Counted from the first letter of the stretch, positions 1 to 6,235 are shown. The stretch: 6,584 nucleotides of DNA from Gemmatimonadota bacterium (GCA_019240375.1 JAFAYN010000443.1:1-6584), one strand, 5' to 3'. Translations and numbers: made by a program. Notes: generated by a model not told the origin, from the letters alone.

Positions 1-166
1 TACCGCCTACGCCGGCGGCTTCTACGGGATCGGCCCGCTCGACCAGCCCGGGGTGGAGCTGGGGAAGCAGCTCACCTACGGGATCATGGGGCGCGCCGGC
101 TTCGAGGAGCGGAGGCAGGAGTGGGAGGGGCGCGAGGCGAAGCGCGACGAGTGGACCGTCCGCTAG
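1..166 (+). CDS. pgi: Glucose-6-phosphate isomerase, C-terminal 54 codons (partial)
   Basis: This is the 3' end of a gene that begins outside the window. Reading from base 2 gives 54 residues ending at TAG 164-166. The segment GIGPLDQPGVELGK matches the second glucose-6-phosphate isomerase signature, in which a DQxGVE core is followed three residues later by the conserved active-site lysine, here the K of VELGK. Known role of the family: cytosolic interconversion of glucose-6-phosphate and fructose-6-phosphate in glycolysis and gluconeogenesis. The residue before DQ is Leu, where most family members have Phe or Tyr, a mild departure. After the signature the protein runs on as an Arg/Glu-rich tail ending in WTVR. 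Only the tail is visible, so whether the rest of the enzyme is intact cannot be judged. Confidence 0.85.
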   Translation, partial: TAYAGGFYGIGPLDQPGVELGKQLTYGIMGRAGFEERRQEWEGREAKRDEWTVR

Positions 167-169
167 GAA

Positions 170-221
170 CTGCCGAAATGGCCGTCGGGTATCAGATCCC
201 GACGGCCCGCGGTTCCGGCAG
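170..221 (+). terminator. Hairpin after pgi, probable terminator or 3'-end stabiliser
   Basis: A perfect 10-bp inverted repeat pairs 180-189 with 198-207 around an 8-nt loop. An outer arm CTGCCG (170-175) can pair with CGGCAG (216-221), extending the structure. It starts four bases after the pgi stop. No T-run follows, so it does not look like a classical intrinsic terminator. In GC-rich bacteria such hairpins may still end or protect transcripts, or htpX may be partly cotranscribed with pgi. I see no convincing promoter between here and htpX. Confidence 0.5.
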
Positions 222-230
222 GGACACTTC

Positions 231-236
231 GAGGAG
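231..236 (+). promoter_or_regulatory. Ribosome binding site of htpX
   Basis: GAGGAG lies six bases before the ATG at 243. It is a strong Shine-Dalgarno match and fixes the htpX start codon. Confidence 0.75.
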
Positions 237-242
237 ATTCCG

Positions 243-1136
243 ATGGAGAAGCTGAGGGTATTCGGGCTGATGACGCTGCTCACCCTCCTGCTGGTGGGGC
301 TGGGCGGCTACGTGGGCGGCAACGGCGGGATGCTGGTGTTCTTCCTGCTGGCGCTGGCGATGAACTTCGGGATGTACTGGTTCAGCGACCGGCTCGTGCT
401 GCGCCAGTACGGCGCGCACCTGATCGAGCCGGGCGCGGAGGGCGGACGCTTCGACGCGCTGTACGCCATGGTGGACCGCCTCCGCCTGCGCGCCGGGCTC
501 CCCATGCCCGTGGTGGCGATCTCGGAGCAGGCGCAGCCCAACGCCTTCGCCACGGGGCGCAACCCCGAGCACGCGGTGGTGTGCGTCACCCGGGGGATGT
601 GGGAATTGACCGAGCGCGGCCAGATCACCCTGGAAGAGCTGGAAGGGGTGATGGCGCACGAGCTGGCCCACGTGAAGAACCGGCACATGCTGGTGGGGAC
701 GGTGGCCGCGAGCATGGCCGGCGCGGTGATGATGATCGGGAACATGCTCCGCTGGGGCGCCATCCTGGGCACCGGGCGCCGCGACGAGAACGGCAACCCC
801 CTGGCCCTGCTGGCGCTGGCGATCCTGGCCCCCATCGCGGCGATGGTGGTGCAGATGACCATCTCGCGCCGCAACGAGTTCGAGGCCGACGCCGACGGGG
901 CGCGGATCAGCGGGCACCCGCTCGCCCTGGCGAGCGCGCTGCGCAAGATCGAGGCGATCGCGCAGGGCTACCCGATGCAGGTGTCGCCCACCGCGGCGCA
1001 CCTGGCGATCGTCAACCCGCTCGCGGGCGCCAGCGGGATCGCGGGGCTCTTCCGCACGCACCCCGACACCGGGGAGCGGGTGGCCCGCCTCCAGCAGATC
1101 GCCGCCCGGCAGGACGTGGACGCCCTGACCCGGTGA
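243..1136 (+). CDS. htpX: HtpX-type M48 membrane zinc metalloprotease
   Basis: This 297-residue integral membrane protease has its zinc site facing the cytoplasm. In characterised relatives it degrades misfolded membrane proteins alongside FtsH. Length is normal for HtpX. Two hydrophobic segments open the protein (about residues 7-25 and 29-47). The zinc motif HELAH supplies His139, Glu140 (catalytic) and His143. Two more hydrophobic segments follow (about 150-170 and 187-206). NEFEAD at 211-216 then supplies the third zinc ligand, Glu212, in the family's ExxxD arrangement. The segment QAQPNAFATGRNP (96-108), just before the catalytic domain, is also typical of the family. The C-terminal FRTHPDTGERVARL (about 274-287) is the usual HtpX 'THP' ending. 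The start is set by GAGGAG six bases upstream. The stop overlaps the start of the lipid kinase gene, so the two are probably translated together. The family call is firm; the substrate is unknown. Confidence 0.93.
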   Translation: MEKLRVFGLMTLLTLLLVGLGGYVGGNGGMLVFFLLALAMNFGMYWFSDRLVLRQYGAHLIEPGAEGGRFDALYAMVDRLRLRAGLPMPVVAISEQAQPNAFATGRNPEHAVVCVTRGMWELTERGQITLEELEGVMAHELAHVKNRHMLVGTVAASMAGAVMMIGNMLRWGAILGTGRRDENGNPLALLALAILAPIAAMVVQMTISRRNEFEADADGARISGHPLALASALRKIEAIAQGYPMQVSPTAAHLAIVNPLAGASGIAGLFRTHPDTGERVARLQQIAARQDVDALTR

Positions 1137-2068
1137 GCGACCTCGCCGAGGCCCCGGCGAGCCCCTACGCCGGGCGTACGCTGGTCGTCCTGAACCCCGC
1201 CGCGGGGCAGGACGACCCGGGCCGGGTGCGCCGCCTCCTGGGCGGTGCGTTCGCCGTCCGGGGGGCCTCGTTCGACCTGGTGGAAACCGCCGGGGCGGGC
1301 GACGCCGAGCGGTACGCCCGCGAGGCGGTGCGGCTGGGGTACCGCGCGGTGGTGGCGGTGGGGGGCGACGGGACGGTGGCCGAGGCGATCACCGGGCTGG
1401 CGGGGACGGCGACGCCGCTGGGGATCGTGGCACAGGGGACGGGGAACCAGGTGGCGTGCAACCTGGGGATTCCGCGCGACGTGGAGGGGGCGGTGGAAAC
1501 CGCGGTGCACGGCGTCCCCCGGCCGATGGACCTGGGGCAGCTCGCCGACGGGAGGTACTTCGCGCTGATGGCGGGGGCGGGGTGGGACGCCGAGGTGATG
1601 TCGGCCGCCACCCGCGAGCTCAAGGACCGCTGGGGGTTCGGCGCCTACCTGTACGCCGGCTTCCGCAGGGCGCTGGCGCCGCCCTCCGCCCACTTCCGCA
1701 TCACCGCCGACGCGCAGGCGTTCGAGGTGGACGCGGCCACGGTGATCGTCGCCAACGTGGGGCAGATCGTGTACGACCTCCTCCCGGTGGACCTGCGCAT
1801 CGGCCCGGGCGTCTCGTTCCACGACGGGAAGCTGGACGTGTGCATCTTCGCCCCGCGCACCTTCCCCGACGTGGCGGCGGTGCTCTGGCGCGTGGCGCGG
1901 GGGCGCTACGTGGGCGACGACCGGATGATCTACCTCCAGGCCGAGTCGATCCGCATCGAGACGGACGTCCCGGTGGTCGCCCAGGTGGACGGCGACCTGA
2001 CGGGGACCACGCCGCTGGAGATGCGGGCGGTCCGTGGCGGGGTCAACGTGCTGGTGCCGGCTGGGTAG
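1133..2068 (+). CDS. YegS/DAGK-family lipid kinase
   Basis: The protein is 311 residues long and begins at GTG 1133, which shares GTGA with the htpX stop. An open frame runs further upstream, but that part only shadows htpX, and the recognisable fold begins just after this GTG. The diacylglycerol kinase catalytic domain shows LVVLNPAAG (17-25), the nucleotide-binding GGDGT (77-81) and GTGNQVACNLGIP (102-114), the counterpart of the family's GTGNDFAR-LGIP. The C-terminal beta-sandwich half shows HDGKLDV and QVDGDLTGTTPLEM, the equivalents of the DGxLDV and DGE elements of YegS and BmrU. These kinases transfer a phosphate from ATP to lipids such as diacylglycerol, or in some members to phosphatidylglycerol or sphingoid lipids. 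The exact lipid cannot be read from sequence. Asn-Gln replaces the more common Asn-Asp in the GTGN motif. No clear ribosome site precedes the GTG, which fits translational coupling to htpX. Confidence 0.9.
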   Translation: MSDLAEAPASPYAGRTLVVLNPAAGQDDPGRVRRLLGGAFAVRGASFDLVETAGAGDAERYAREAVRLGYRAVVAVGGDGTVAEAITGLAGTATPLGIVAQGTGNQVACNLGIPRDVEGAVETAVHGVPRPMDLGQLADGRYFALMAGAGWDAEVMSAATRELKDRWGFGAYLYAGFRRALAPPSAHFRITADAQAFEVDAATVIVANVGQIVYDLLPVDLRIGPGVSFHDGKLDVCIFAPRTFPDVAAVLWRVARGRYVGDDRMIYLQAESIRIETDVPVVAQVDGDLTGTTPLEMRAVRGGVNVLVPAG

Positions 2069-2087
2069 GGAGCCGGGGACGGAAAAA

Positions 2088-2127
2088 GACGAAGGGGCGG
2101 GCTCCGGTCGGAGCCCGCCCCTTCGTC
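2088..2127. terminator. Perfect 18-bp hairpin between convergent genes
   Basis: Left arm 2088-2105 and right arm 2110-2127 are perfectly complementary around the 4-nt loop GGTC. It sits between the lipid kinase stop (2068) and the protease stop (2149). Read on the minus strand, the stem is followed directly by TTTTTCC (complement of 2081-2087), giving a classical intrinsic terminator for the protease transcript. Read on the plus strand it lacks a T-run but probably also ends the htpX-kinase transcript. Confidence 0.88.
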
Positions 2128-2148
2128 GCTACTGCCCGTGCCGCGTGG

Positions 2149-4434
2149 CTACGGTACCACTTTCACCGGCGCCGTGGCGCGCACCTGCGTGCACCCGTCC
2201 TTGAGGTCGGCAAGGAGCACCACCTGCGTGGTGGCGGAGGTCAGGTTGGCGTTCTGGGAGAGCTGGGCCCGGTCGAAGTGGAGCACCAGGTCCAGGTCGC
2301 CGTCGTGGTCCACGTCCTCCATGGAGGCCTGGTAGGTCCCGTTGTTCCGCTTCGCGACCGGGGTCTCCGCCCCGTTGCCGTCGCCCAGGGTGACCTTGGA
2401 CACGTCCACGCGGGCGGCGTCGAAGCCGCCGTCGGTGAGCACCGTCACCGGGAAGGTCCCCTGCGCCTTGCTGTTCACCGAGGCGGGGGCGGTGATCGAG
2501 ATCCCGTTGCGGGTCACGGTCAGCCCGGAGGCGTCCGACCCGCTCCCCCCGTCCTTGTCACGCACCGACAGGCGCACCGTGTAGCTCCCCGCCGCGCAGA
2601 ACTGGCGCGTCCCGGCGATGGAAGCGGACCGGTCGGTCGTCGTCCCGGTGCTGGTCCCGTTCCCCCAGTCGATCGTGTACGCCCACGGGGCGTCGTTCAC
2701 CCCGGCGTCGTCGAAGGAGCCGGTCAGCGCCACGCTCCCGCCCGACGGGACGGTGGCGGCGCTCAGCCCCAGGGTGACGGTCGGGTTGGCGTTGGCGATG
2801 GTGGCCTGGCTCGCCACCGTGGTGGACAGCCCGCTCTGGTCCGTCACCTTGAGCGTCACCGTGTAGCTGCCATTGTCGGCGTACACGTGGCTCACCTTGG
2901 CGCCAGTCGCGGTGGCCCCGTCCCCGAAGCTCCACGCGTAGGTGATCGGCTTCCCGTTCGGGTCGCGCGAAGCGCTCCCGTCGAAGCTCACCGTCCCCCC
3001 CTCGATCCCCGAGTAGGGCCCGTCCTCCGTGGCGATCGGGGGCGCGTTCGGGTCCTGTCCGGTGATCGCGCGGTACACGTTGAGCCGGCCGGCGCCGTAC
3101 TCCGGGTCCCATCCCGCCGGTCCCAGGTCGTCCGCCGTCTGCTTCATCCGCTCCAGGATCTGCGTGGTGTTCGTCATCCCGGTGGCGTACAGCAGCGCGG
3201 CCAGCCCGGTGGCCTGCGGGGTCGCCATCGAGGTGCCCGCCTTCCACACGTACTGGGTGATCCGGGTCGCCGTGTCGGCCGACAGGATCAGGCTGTACGC
3301 GGTCTTGAGCGGGTTGGAGTCGCCGCCCGGGGCCACGAACGCGATCTGCGGGCCGTAGTTGGAGTAGCTGGCGCGCTTGTCGCTCCAGTCGGTGGCGCCC
3401 ACCGCGACGCACTCCGGGAAGCGGGCGGGGAAGGAGATCCCGTTGAAGTTGTCGTTCCCCGTCGAGCAGAAGGGGAGGACGTTCTTGGAGCGGGCGTACT
3501 GGAGCGCCGCCTGCTGCGCCGCCGAGCCGCTGGTGGCGTTCGGGGCGCCGCCCAGGCTCAGGTTGAGGACGTTGGCGCCCTGGTCCACCGCCCACACGAT
3601 GGCGTCCGCCGTGGACGAGGTGGGGCAGCTCGTGGCGATGCTCCCGTCGGCGAAGCGGTACTTCTCGCACGCCTTGGCGCTGATCAGCTTGATGTTGGCA
3701 CCGTACGCCACGCCCGAGATCCCGAGCCCGTTGTTGCCGCGCCCCGCCGCGATCCCGGCGACGTGCGTCCCGTGGCCGTCACGGTCCACGGTGAAGTCCG
3801 AGGCGTAGCCGGTGGCGAAGTTGCGCGCCGCGATCACCCTGCCGGCCAGGTCGGCGTGCCCCGAGTAGATCCCGGTGTCGATGATCCCGATCACCGCCGA
3901 GCCGCCGAAGTTGGGGCCCAGGTAGTCGAAGGCTTCCGCCCAGTCTATGTCCGCGTCCACCTTCCCGGTGGCGCCCAGGACGGTCCCGGAGCCGTTGCGG
4001 ATGCTCCCGTTGTTGGACAGGTCCCACTTGTAGCCCAGGAACGGGTCGGTGGGTGTCTCGCAGCTCCCCACCTCGCACGGAGAGACGGCGTACATGTAGT
4101 CCGGCTCCGCGAACTCCACGCCGGGGGTCTGCGAGAGATCCGCGGCCGTTTCCAGCTCCTTCCCCTCGGGGACGTCCAGGACCCAGGTGCGGTCCAGGTG
4201 CATCTTGCGGTTCTTCTTGGCGCCGTGCTTCGTGGTGACCTCGTCGTCGTCGGTGCCGGGGGTGAAGCGGACGATCACGCGTCCCGCGACGAACTCCTGC
4301 ACCTCGCCGTCGGAGCGGGTGAACGAGGCGACGGGGGTGGGAGCGGTGGGGACGGCGGTGGGGGTCTCGTCCACGCACGCGGCCAGCGAAGCGCCGACCA
4401 GGAGGGCGAGCGGGAGGTAGCGGACTTGCTTCAT
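2149..4434 (-). CDS. S8 subtilisin-like lipoprotein protease with two PKD domains
   Basis: This 761-residue secreted serine protease opens with a lipoprotein signal peptide ending in the lipobox LAAC, with the lipidated residue at Cys20. A Thr/Pro-rich linker follows, then an inhibitor-I9-like propeptide (about 45-116, beginning VAGRVIVRF). The S8 catalytic domain (about 130-458) carries Asp186 in IIDTGI, His221 in DGHGTHVAG, oxyanion Asn327 in STGND and nucleophile Ser402 in GTSMATP. All are intact, so an active enzyme is expected. Two PKD-type beta domains follow: about 465-547, with the classic YAWSFGDG and YTVTLKVTD, and about 550-641, with YTIDWGNG and YTVRLSVRD. The C-terminal 120 residues hold DVDHDGDLDLVLHF, an acidic loop of the calcium-binding DxDxDG kind. 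Cysteine pairs at 256/270 and 323/342 could form disulfides. Lipidation suggests anchoring to the outer membrane or cell surface. A weak AGGA lies four bases before the ATG, and a GEMM-like RNA element lies in the leader. Substrate unknown. Confidence 0.92.
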   Translation of the reverse strand: MKQVRYLPLALLVGASLAACVDETPTAVPTAPTPVASFTRSDGEVQEFVAGRVIVRFTPGTDDDEVTTKHGAKKNRKMHLDRTWVLDVPEGKELETAADLSQTPGVEFAEPDYMYAVSPCEVGSCETPTDPFLGYKWDLSNNGSIRNGSGTVLGATGKVDADIDWAEAFDYLGPNFGGSAVIGIIDTGIYSGHADLAGRVIAARNFATGYASDFTVDRDGHGTHVAGIAAGRGNNGLGISGVAYGANIKLISAKACEKYRFADGSIATSCPTSSTADAIVWAVDQGANVLNLSLGGAPNATSGSAAQQAALQYARSKNVLPFCSTGNDNFNGISFPARFPECVAVGATDWSDKRASYSNYGPQIAFVAPGGDSNPLKTAYSLILSADTATRITQYVWKAGTSMATPQATGLAALLYATGMTNTTQILERMKQTADDLGPAGWDPEYGAGRLNVYRAITGQDPNAPPIATEDGPYSGIEGGTVSFDGSASRDPNGKPITYAWSFGDGATATGAKVSHVYADNGSYTVTLKVTDQSGLSTTVASQATIANANPTVTLGLSAATVPSGGSVALTGSFDDAGVNDAPWAYTIDWGNGTSTGTTTDRSASIAGTRQFCAAGSYTVRLSVRDKDGGSGSDASGLTVTRNGISITAPASVNSKAQGTFPVTVLTDGGFDAARVDVSKVTLGDGNGAETPVAKRNNGTYQASMEDVDHDGDLDLVLHFDRAQLSQNANLTSATTQVVLLADLKDGCTQVRATAPVKVVP

Positions 4435-4460
4435 GGGGTCCTGTAGGAGGCGAAACGGTG

Positions 4461-4475
4461 CCGGCGGGCGGCCGG
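4461..4475 (-). repeat. Short GC hairpin between the aptamer and the start codon of the large protease gene
   Basis: CCGGC (4461-4465) and GCCGG (4471-4475) form a 5-bp stem around a 5-nt loop. A similar hairpin occupies the same place after the other aptamer (6128-6145), so both may belong to the switching part of the leader. No T-run follows, which argues for control of translation or RNA folding more than a terminator. This is an inference from position. Confidence 0.4.
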
Positions 4476-4483
4476 TGCGCTGC

Positions 4484-4563
4484 GTCCTCGGCGGCCGGAC
4501 GATCTCCGCGGGGGAGATTCCTGGCTTTGCGGACCGGCCTCGCGGCCGGGGTGCCTTTGTCGG
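4484..4563 (-). ncRNA. GEMM-I-like cyclic dinucleotide riboswitch aptamer, copy B
   Basis: Read on the minus strand from 4563, the element runs CCGACAAAGGCACC and then a 6-bp stem CCGGCC/GGCCGG capped by GCGA, a GNRA tetraloop. CCGCAAAGCCAGG follows, then a second stem ATCTCC/GGAGAT (4513-4518 with 4502-4507), then CGTCCGGCCGCCGAGGA. Order and motifs follow the GEMM-I aptamer: GGCA, GNRA-capped stem, GCAAAGCC, second stem, CCGG-GCCG tail. As I align it, the ligand-contacting bases known from the Vibrio aptamer structure are kept: the G of GGC, the first A of CAAAGCC and a C in the GCCG tail. It lies about 50 nt before the start of the large protease gene. Unusual points are CACC in place of AAACC after GGC, and a short second stem. 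The ligand (c-di-GMP or cGAMP) is not decided by sequence alone. Bases 4519-4563 are identical to copy A. Confidence 0.72.
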
Positions 4564-4598
4564 GAGGGGCTTGCTTCTGGGGAGGTGTCCGAAAGAGC

Positions 4599-4633
4599 CG
4601 GAGGAGGCGGGCCGCGGGGGCCCGCCTCCTCCG
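4599..4633 (-). terminator. 14-bp hairpin after the small protease gene
   Basis: Arms 4599-4612 and 4620-4633 are perfectly complementary. The hairpin starts 11 bases past the stop of the small protease gene (TAA at 4645-4647, minus strand). On the minus strand it is followed by GCTCTTTC, only a weak T-run, so termination may be partial and readthrough into the second riboswitch and the large protease gene is possible. Confidence 0.68.
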
Positions 4634-4644
4634 TTGGAGCGCTG

Positions 4645-6099
4645 TTACAGCCCGAGCGCCCGGGCGACGTTGATGCGGCCCCGGCCGAAGTACGGGTCGT
4701 TGCCCTGCCCGTCGGCCGACTTCATGATCGCGTTCTTGATCTGCGAGGGGTTGCCGTGTCCCTTCTCGGCGATCAGCAGCGCGGCCAGGCCGGCGACGTG
4801 CGGCGACGCCTGGCTGGTCCCGATCTCACCGGTGAGGCGGTTCCCGCCCTGGCAGCCGGCCAGGACCGGGACCCCGGCGGCGGTGAAGCCGGCGAGCGTG
4901 GTCTTGCTGCAGTACGACCAGACCCACGAGGCGACGTCGTTCCCCCACGGCCAGGCCGAAGCCGCGAAGCCGTGCGCGGCGTCCGCGTTCCCGCCCGGGC
5001 CGGCGACGCTGATCGAGGACCGGCCGAAGTTGGTGTAGAACGAGGGCGTGTTGACGTCCCCGGTGGCGGTCGCCGGACCGAAGGCCGAGACGCAGACCAC
5101 GTGCGGCGAGTCGCAGTACGTGGACAGCATGTTGCCGTTGGCGTCCAGGTTCTCCGAGTCGTTGCCGGCGGCGACGACGATCAGCATCCCCTTGCGGTTC
5201 GCGTAGTTGAAGATGCGGTTGATCAGCCCCACGAAGCGGCCGTTGCCGGCCTTGGAGAAGCCGCCGCCCAGGCTCATGTTGGCCACGTCGGCGCCGTGGT
5301 CGGCGGCCCAGAGCACGCCGTTCAGGATCGCGCTGAGCGGGCCCGAGCCGTTGGCGCCGAGGACCTTGACGCCGATCAGCGTGGTCTTCGAGGTCACGCC
5401 CGCGAGCGCCACGCCCTTGCTGCTGACCTGGTTGGCGACGTTGGTGCCGTGCCCGTTGTAGTCGGTGATGTTGTTGCGGGTCGGGAAGTAGCGGGCGGTG
5501 ATCGCGTTGTCGCCCGGGATGAACGAGGTGGAGCGGGACAGGTCCACCAGCCCGTTCAGGTCGGCCACGTTGTAGTCGATCCCGGAGTCCAGGATCGCCA
5601 CGGTCACGTCCGAGGAGCCGAGCTTCCCGGCGGCCCACGCCTTGTTCGCGCCGATCGACCGCATGTTCCACTGCCAGACGTAGCGGGCGGCGGTGGTCGG
5701 GTTGGTCTGGCTCATCGCCTCGTCGCTGATGTCGGCGTACACGTCGTTCGCCGGGCGGCTCACGGCAACGTCCACGTCCGACTGGACGTCGGCGACGTTG
5801 CCGTTGGCCCGGAGCTGCGCGGCCGCGTCCTCCGAAAGGCCGCTCACCACCGCGAAGCCGGCACCCTCGTGCGAGAAGGCGACGGTGCCGCCGAGCGCGG
5901 CCACGCTGCTCTCGAAGTCGGAGGGGATGCCGTTCCCCTTGAACATCACCAGGTGCTGCGCGGGGGCAGCCGTCTCGTCGGCCCGGACCGTGCGGGCGGT
6001 CGGCGCGAGCGGGGTGGCGGTCTGGTCCGAGCAGCCGACCGCCGCGAAGGCGCCGGCCATCATCAGGGCGGAAAGGGAGGGGCGGAGGAAACGCTTCAT
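4645..6099 (-). CDS. S8 subtilisin-like lipoprotein protease, compact form
   Basis: This 484-residue secreted serine protease has a signal peptide ending in AVGC with lipidated Cys23, a slightly weak lipobox (Ala at -3). An I9-like propeptide spans about 47-114. The S8 catalytic domain (about 140-484) shows Asp171 in AILDSGID, His217 in GHGTNVA, oxyanion Asn313 in AAGND and nucleophile Ser429 in GTSQASPHVAGLAALL. The triad is complete. The usual HGTH is HGTN here; the second position is not catalytic. The protein ends right after the catalytic fold (GRGRINVARALGL), with no PKD or other C-terminal domain, unlike its downstream neighbour. Cysteines at 329/336 and 397/416 may pair. The start is supported by AAGGAG eight bases upstream and by the signal peptide. 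It shares fold and leader element with the downstream gene, yet the two are only distantly alike in sequence, so they are old paralogs or were brought under shared control separately. Substrate unknown. Confidence 0.92.
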   Translation of the reverse strand: MKRFLRPSLSALMMAGAFAAVGCSDQTATPLAPTARTVRADETAAPAQHLVMFKGNGIPSDFESSVAALGGTVAFSHEGAGFAVVSGLSEDAAAQLRANGNVADVQSDVDVAVSRPANDVYADISDEAMSQTNPTTAARYVWQWNMRSIGANKAWAAGKLGSSDVTVAILDSGIDYNVADLNGLVDLSRSTSFIPGDNAITARYFPTRNNITDYNGHGTNVANQVSSKGVALAGVTSKTTLIGVKVLGANGSGPLSAILNGVLWAADHGADVANMSLGGGFSKAGNGRFVGLINRIFNYANRKGMLIVVAAGNDSENLDANGNMLSTYCDSPHVVCVSAFGPATATGDVNTPSFYTNFGRSSISVAGPGGNADAAHGFAASAWPWGNDVASWVWSYCSKTTLAGFTAAGVPVLAGCQGGNRLTGEIGTSQASPHVAGLAALLIAEKGHGNPSQIKNAIMKSADGQGNDPYFGRGRINVARALGL

Positions 6100-6107
6100 G
6101 AGGCTGA

Positions 6108-6113
6108 CTCCTT
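6108..6113 (-). promoter_or_regulatory. Ribosome binding site of the compact protease gene
   Basis: AAGGAG on the minus strand lies eight bases before the ATG at 6099. It is a good Shine-Dalgarno match, clearly stronger than the AGGA site of the large protease gene, and it supports this start. Confidence 0.75.
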
Positions 6114-6127
6114 CGACGGGAGAGAGC

Positions 6128-6145
6128 GCCGGCGGGCGCGCCGGC
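6128..6145 (-). repeat. GC hairpin between the aptamer and the ribosome site of the compact protease gene
   Basis: GCCGGCG (6128-6134) pairs with CGCCGGC (6139-6145) around a 4-nt loop. It stands between aptamer copy A and the Shine-Dalgarno site, as the hairpin at 4461-4475 does in the other leader. The CCGGC of the aptamer tail could instead pair with a GCCGG in this hairpin, a plausible switching partner. No T-run follows. Confidence 0.45.
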
Positions 6146-6151
6146 AGGGAG

Positions 6152-6235
6152 CTTCTTCGGCAGCCGGACGATCTCCACGGGCGCGGAGACTCCTGGCTTT
6201 GCGGACCGGCCTCGCGGCCGGGGTGCCTTTGTCGG
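6152..6235 (-). ncRNA. GEMM-I-like cyclic dinucleotide riboswitch aptamer, copy A
   Basis: On the minus strand the element reads CCGACAAAGGCACC, then the 6-bp stem at 6206-6211/6216-6221 capped by GCGA. CCGCAAAGCCAGG follows, then a second stem GTCTCC/GGAGAT (6185-6190 with 6171-6176, one G-U pair) and the tail CGTCCGGCTGCCGAAGAAG. The tail and the GTCTC-type second stem closely recall GEMM-Ib aptamers of Geobacter as I remember them, while the G in GGC is the base found in c-di-GMP binders, so the ligand is open. Compared with copy B, the first 45 nt are identical, the second-stem loop differs in length and sequence (8 against 5 nt), and one pair changes from A-U to G-U with pairing kept. 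That pattern points to selection on structure. The aptamer lies about 50 nt before the compact protease gene and about 90 nt after the predicted transcription start. Confidence 0.75.

Noticed and set aside
581..1132. Upstream extension of the lipid kinase frame
   Set aside because: The extension lies inside htpX in another frame and gives Arg/Gly/Pro-rich sequence. The GTG at 1133 places the kinase fold right at the protein's start.
1456..4446. A 996-codon open frame on the plus strand
   Set aside because: It runs antisense to the PKD protease and through the lipid kinase in another frame. Its product is low-complexity Gly/Arg/Val/His-rich, typical of shadow frames in GC-rich DNA, while the opposite strand has a complete, motif-bearing protease.
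4519..6235. The 45-bp identical direct repeats as transposon ends or recombination sites
   Set aside because: Each copy lies at the same place in a leader, forms the same RNA fold and matches GEMM motifs. No transposase or target duplication is visible, and the genes behind them differ in size and sequence.
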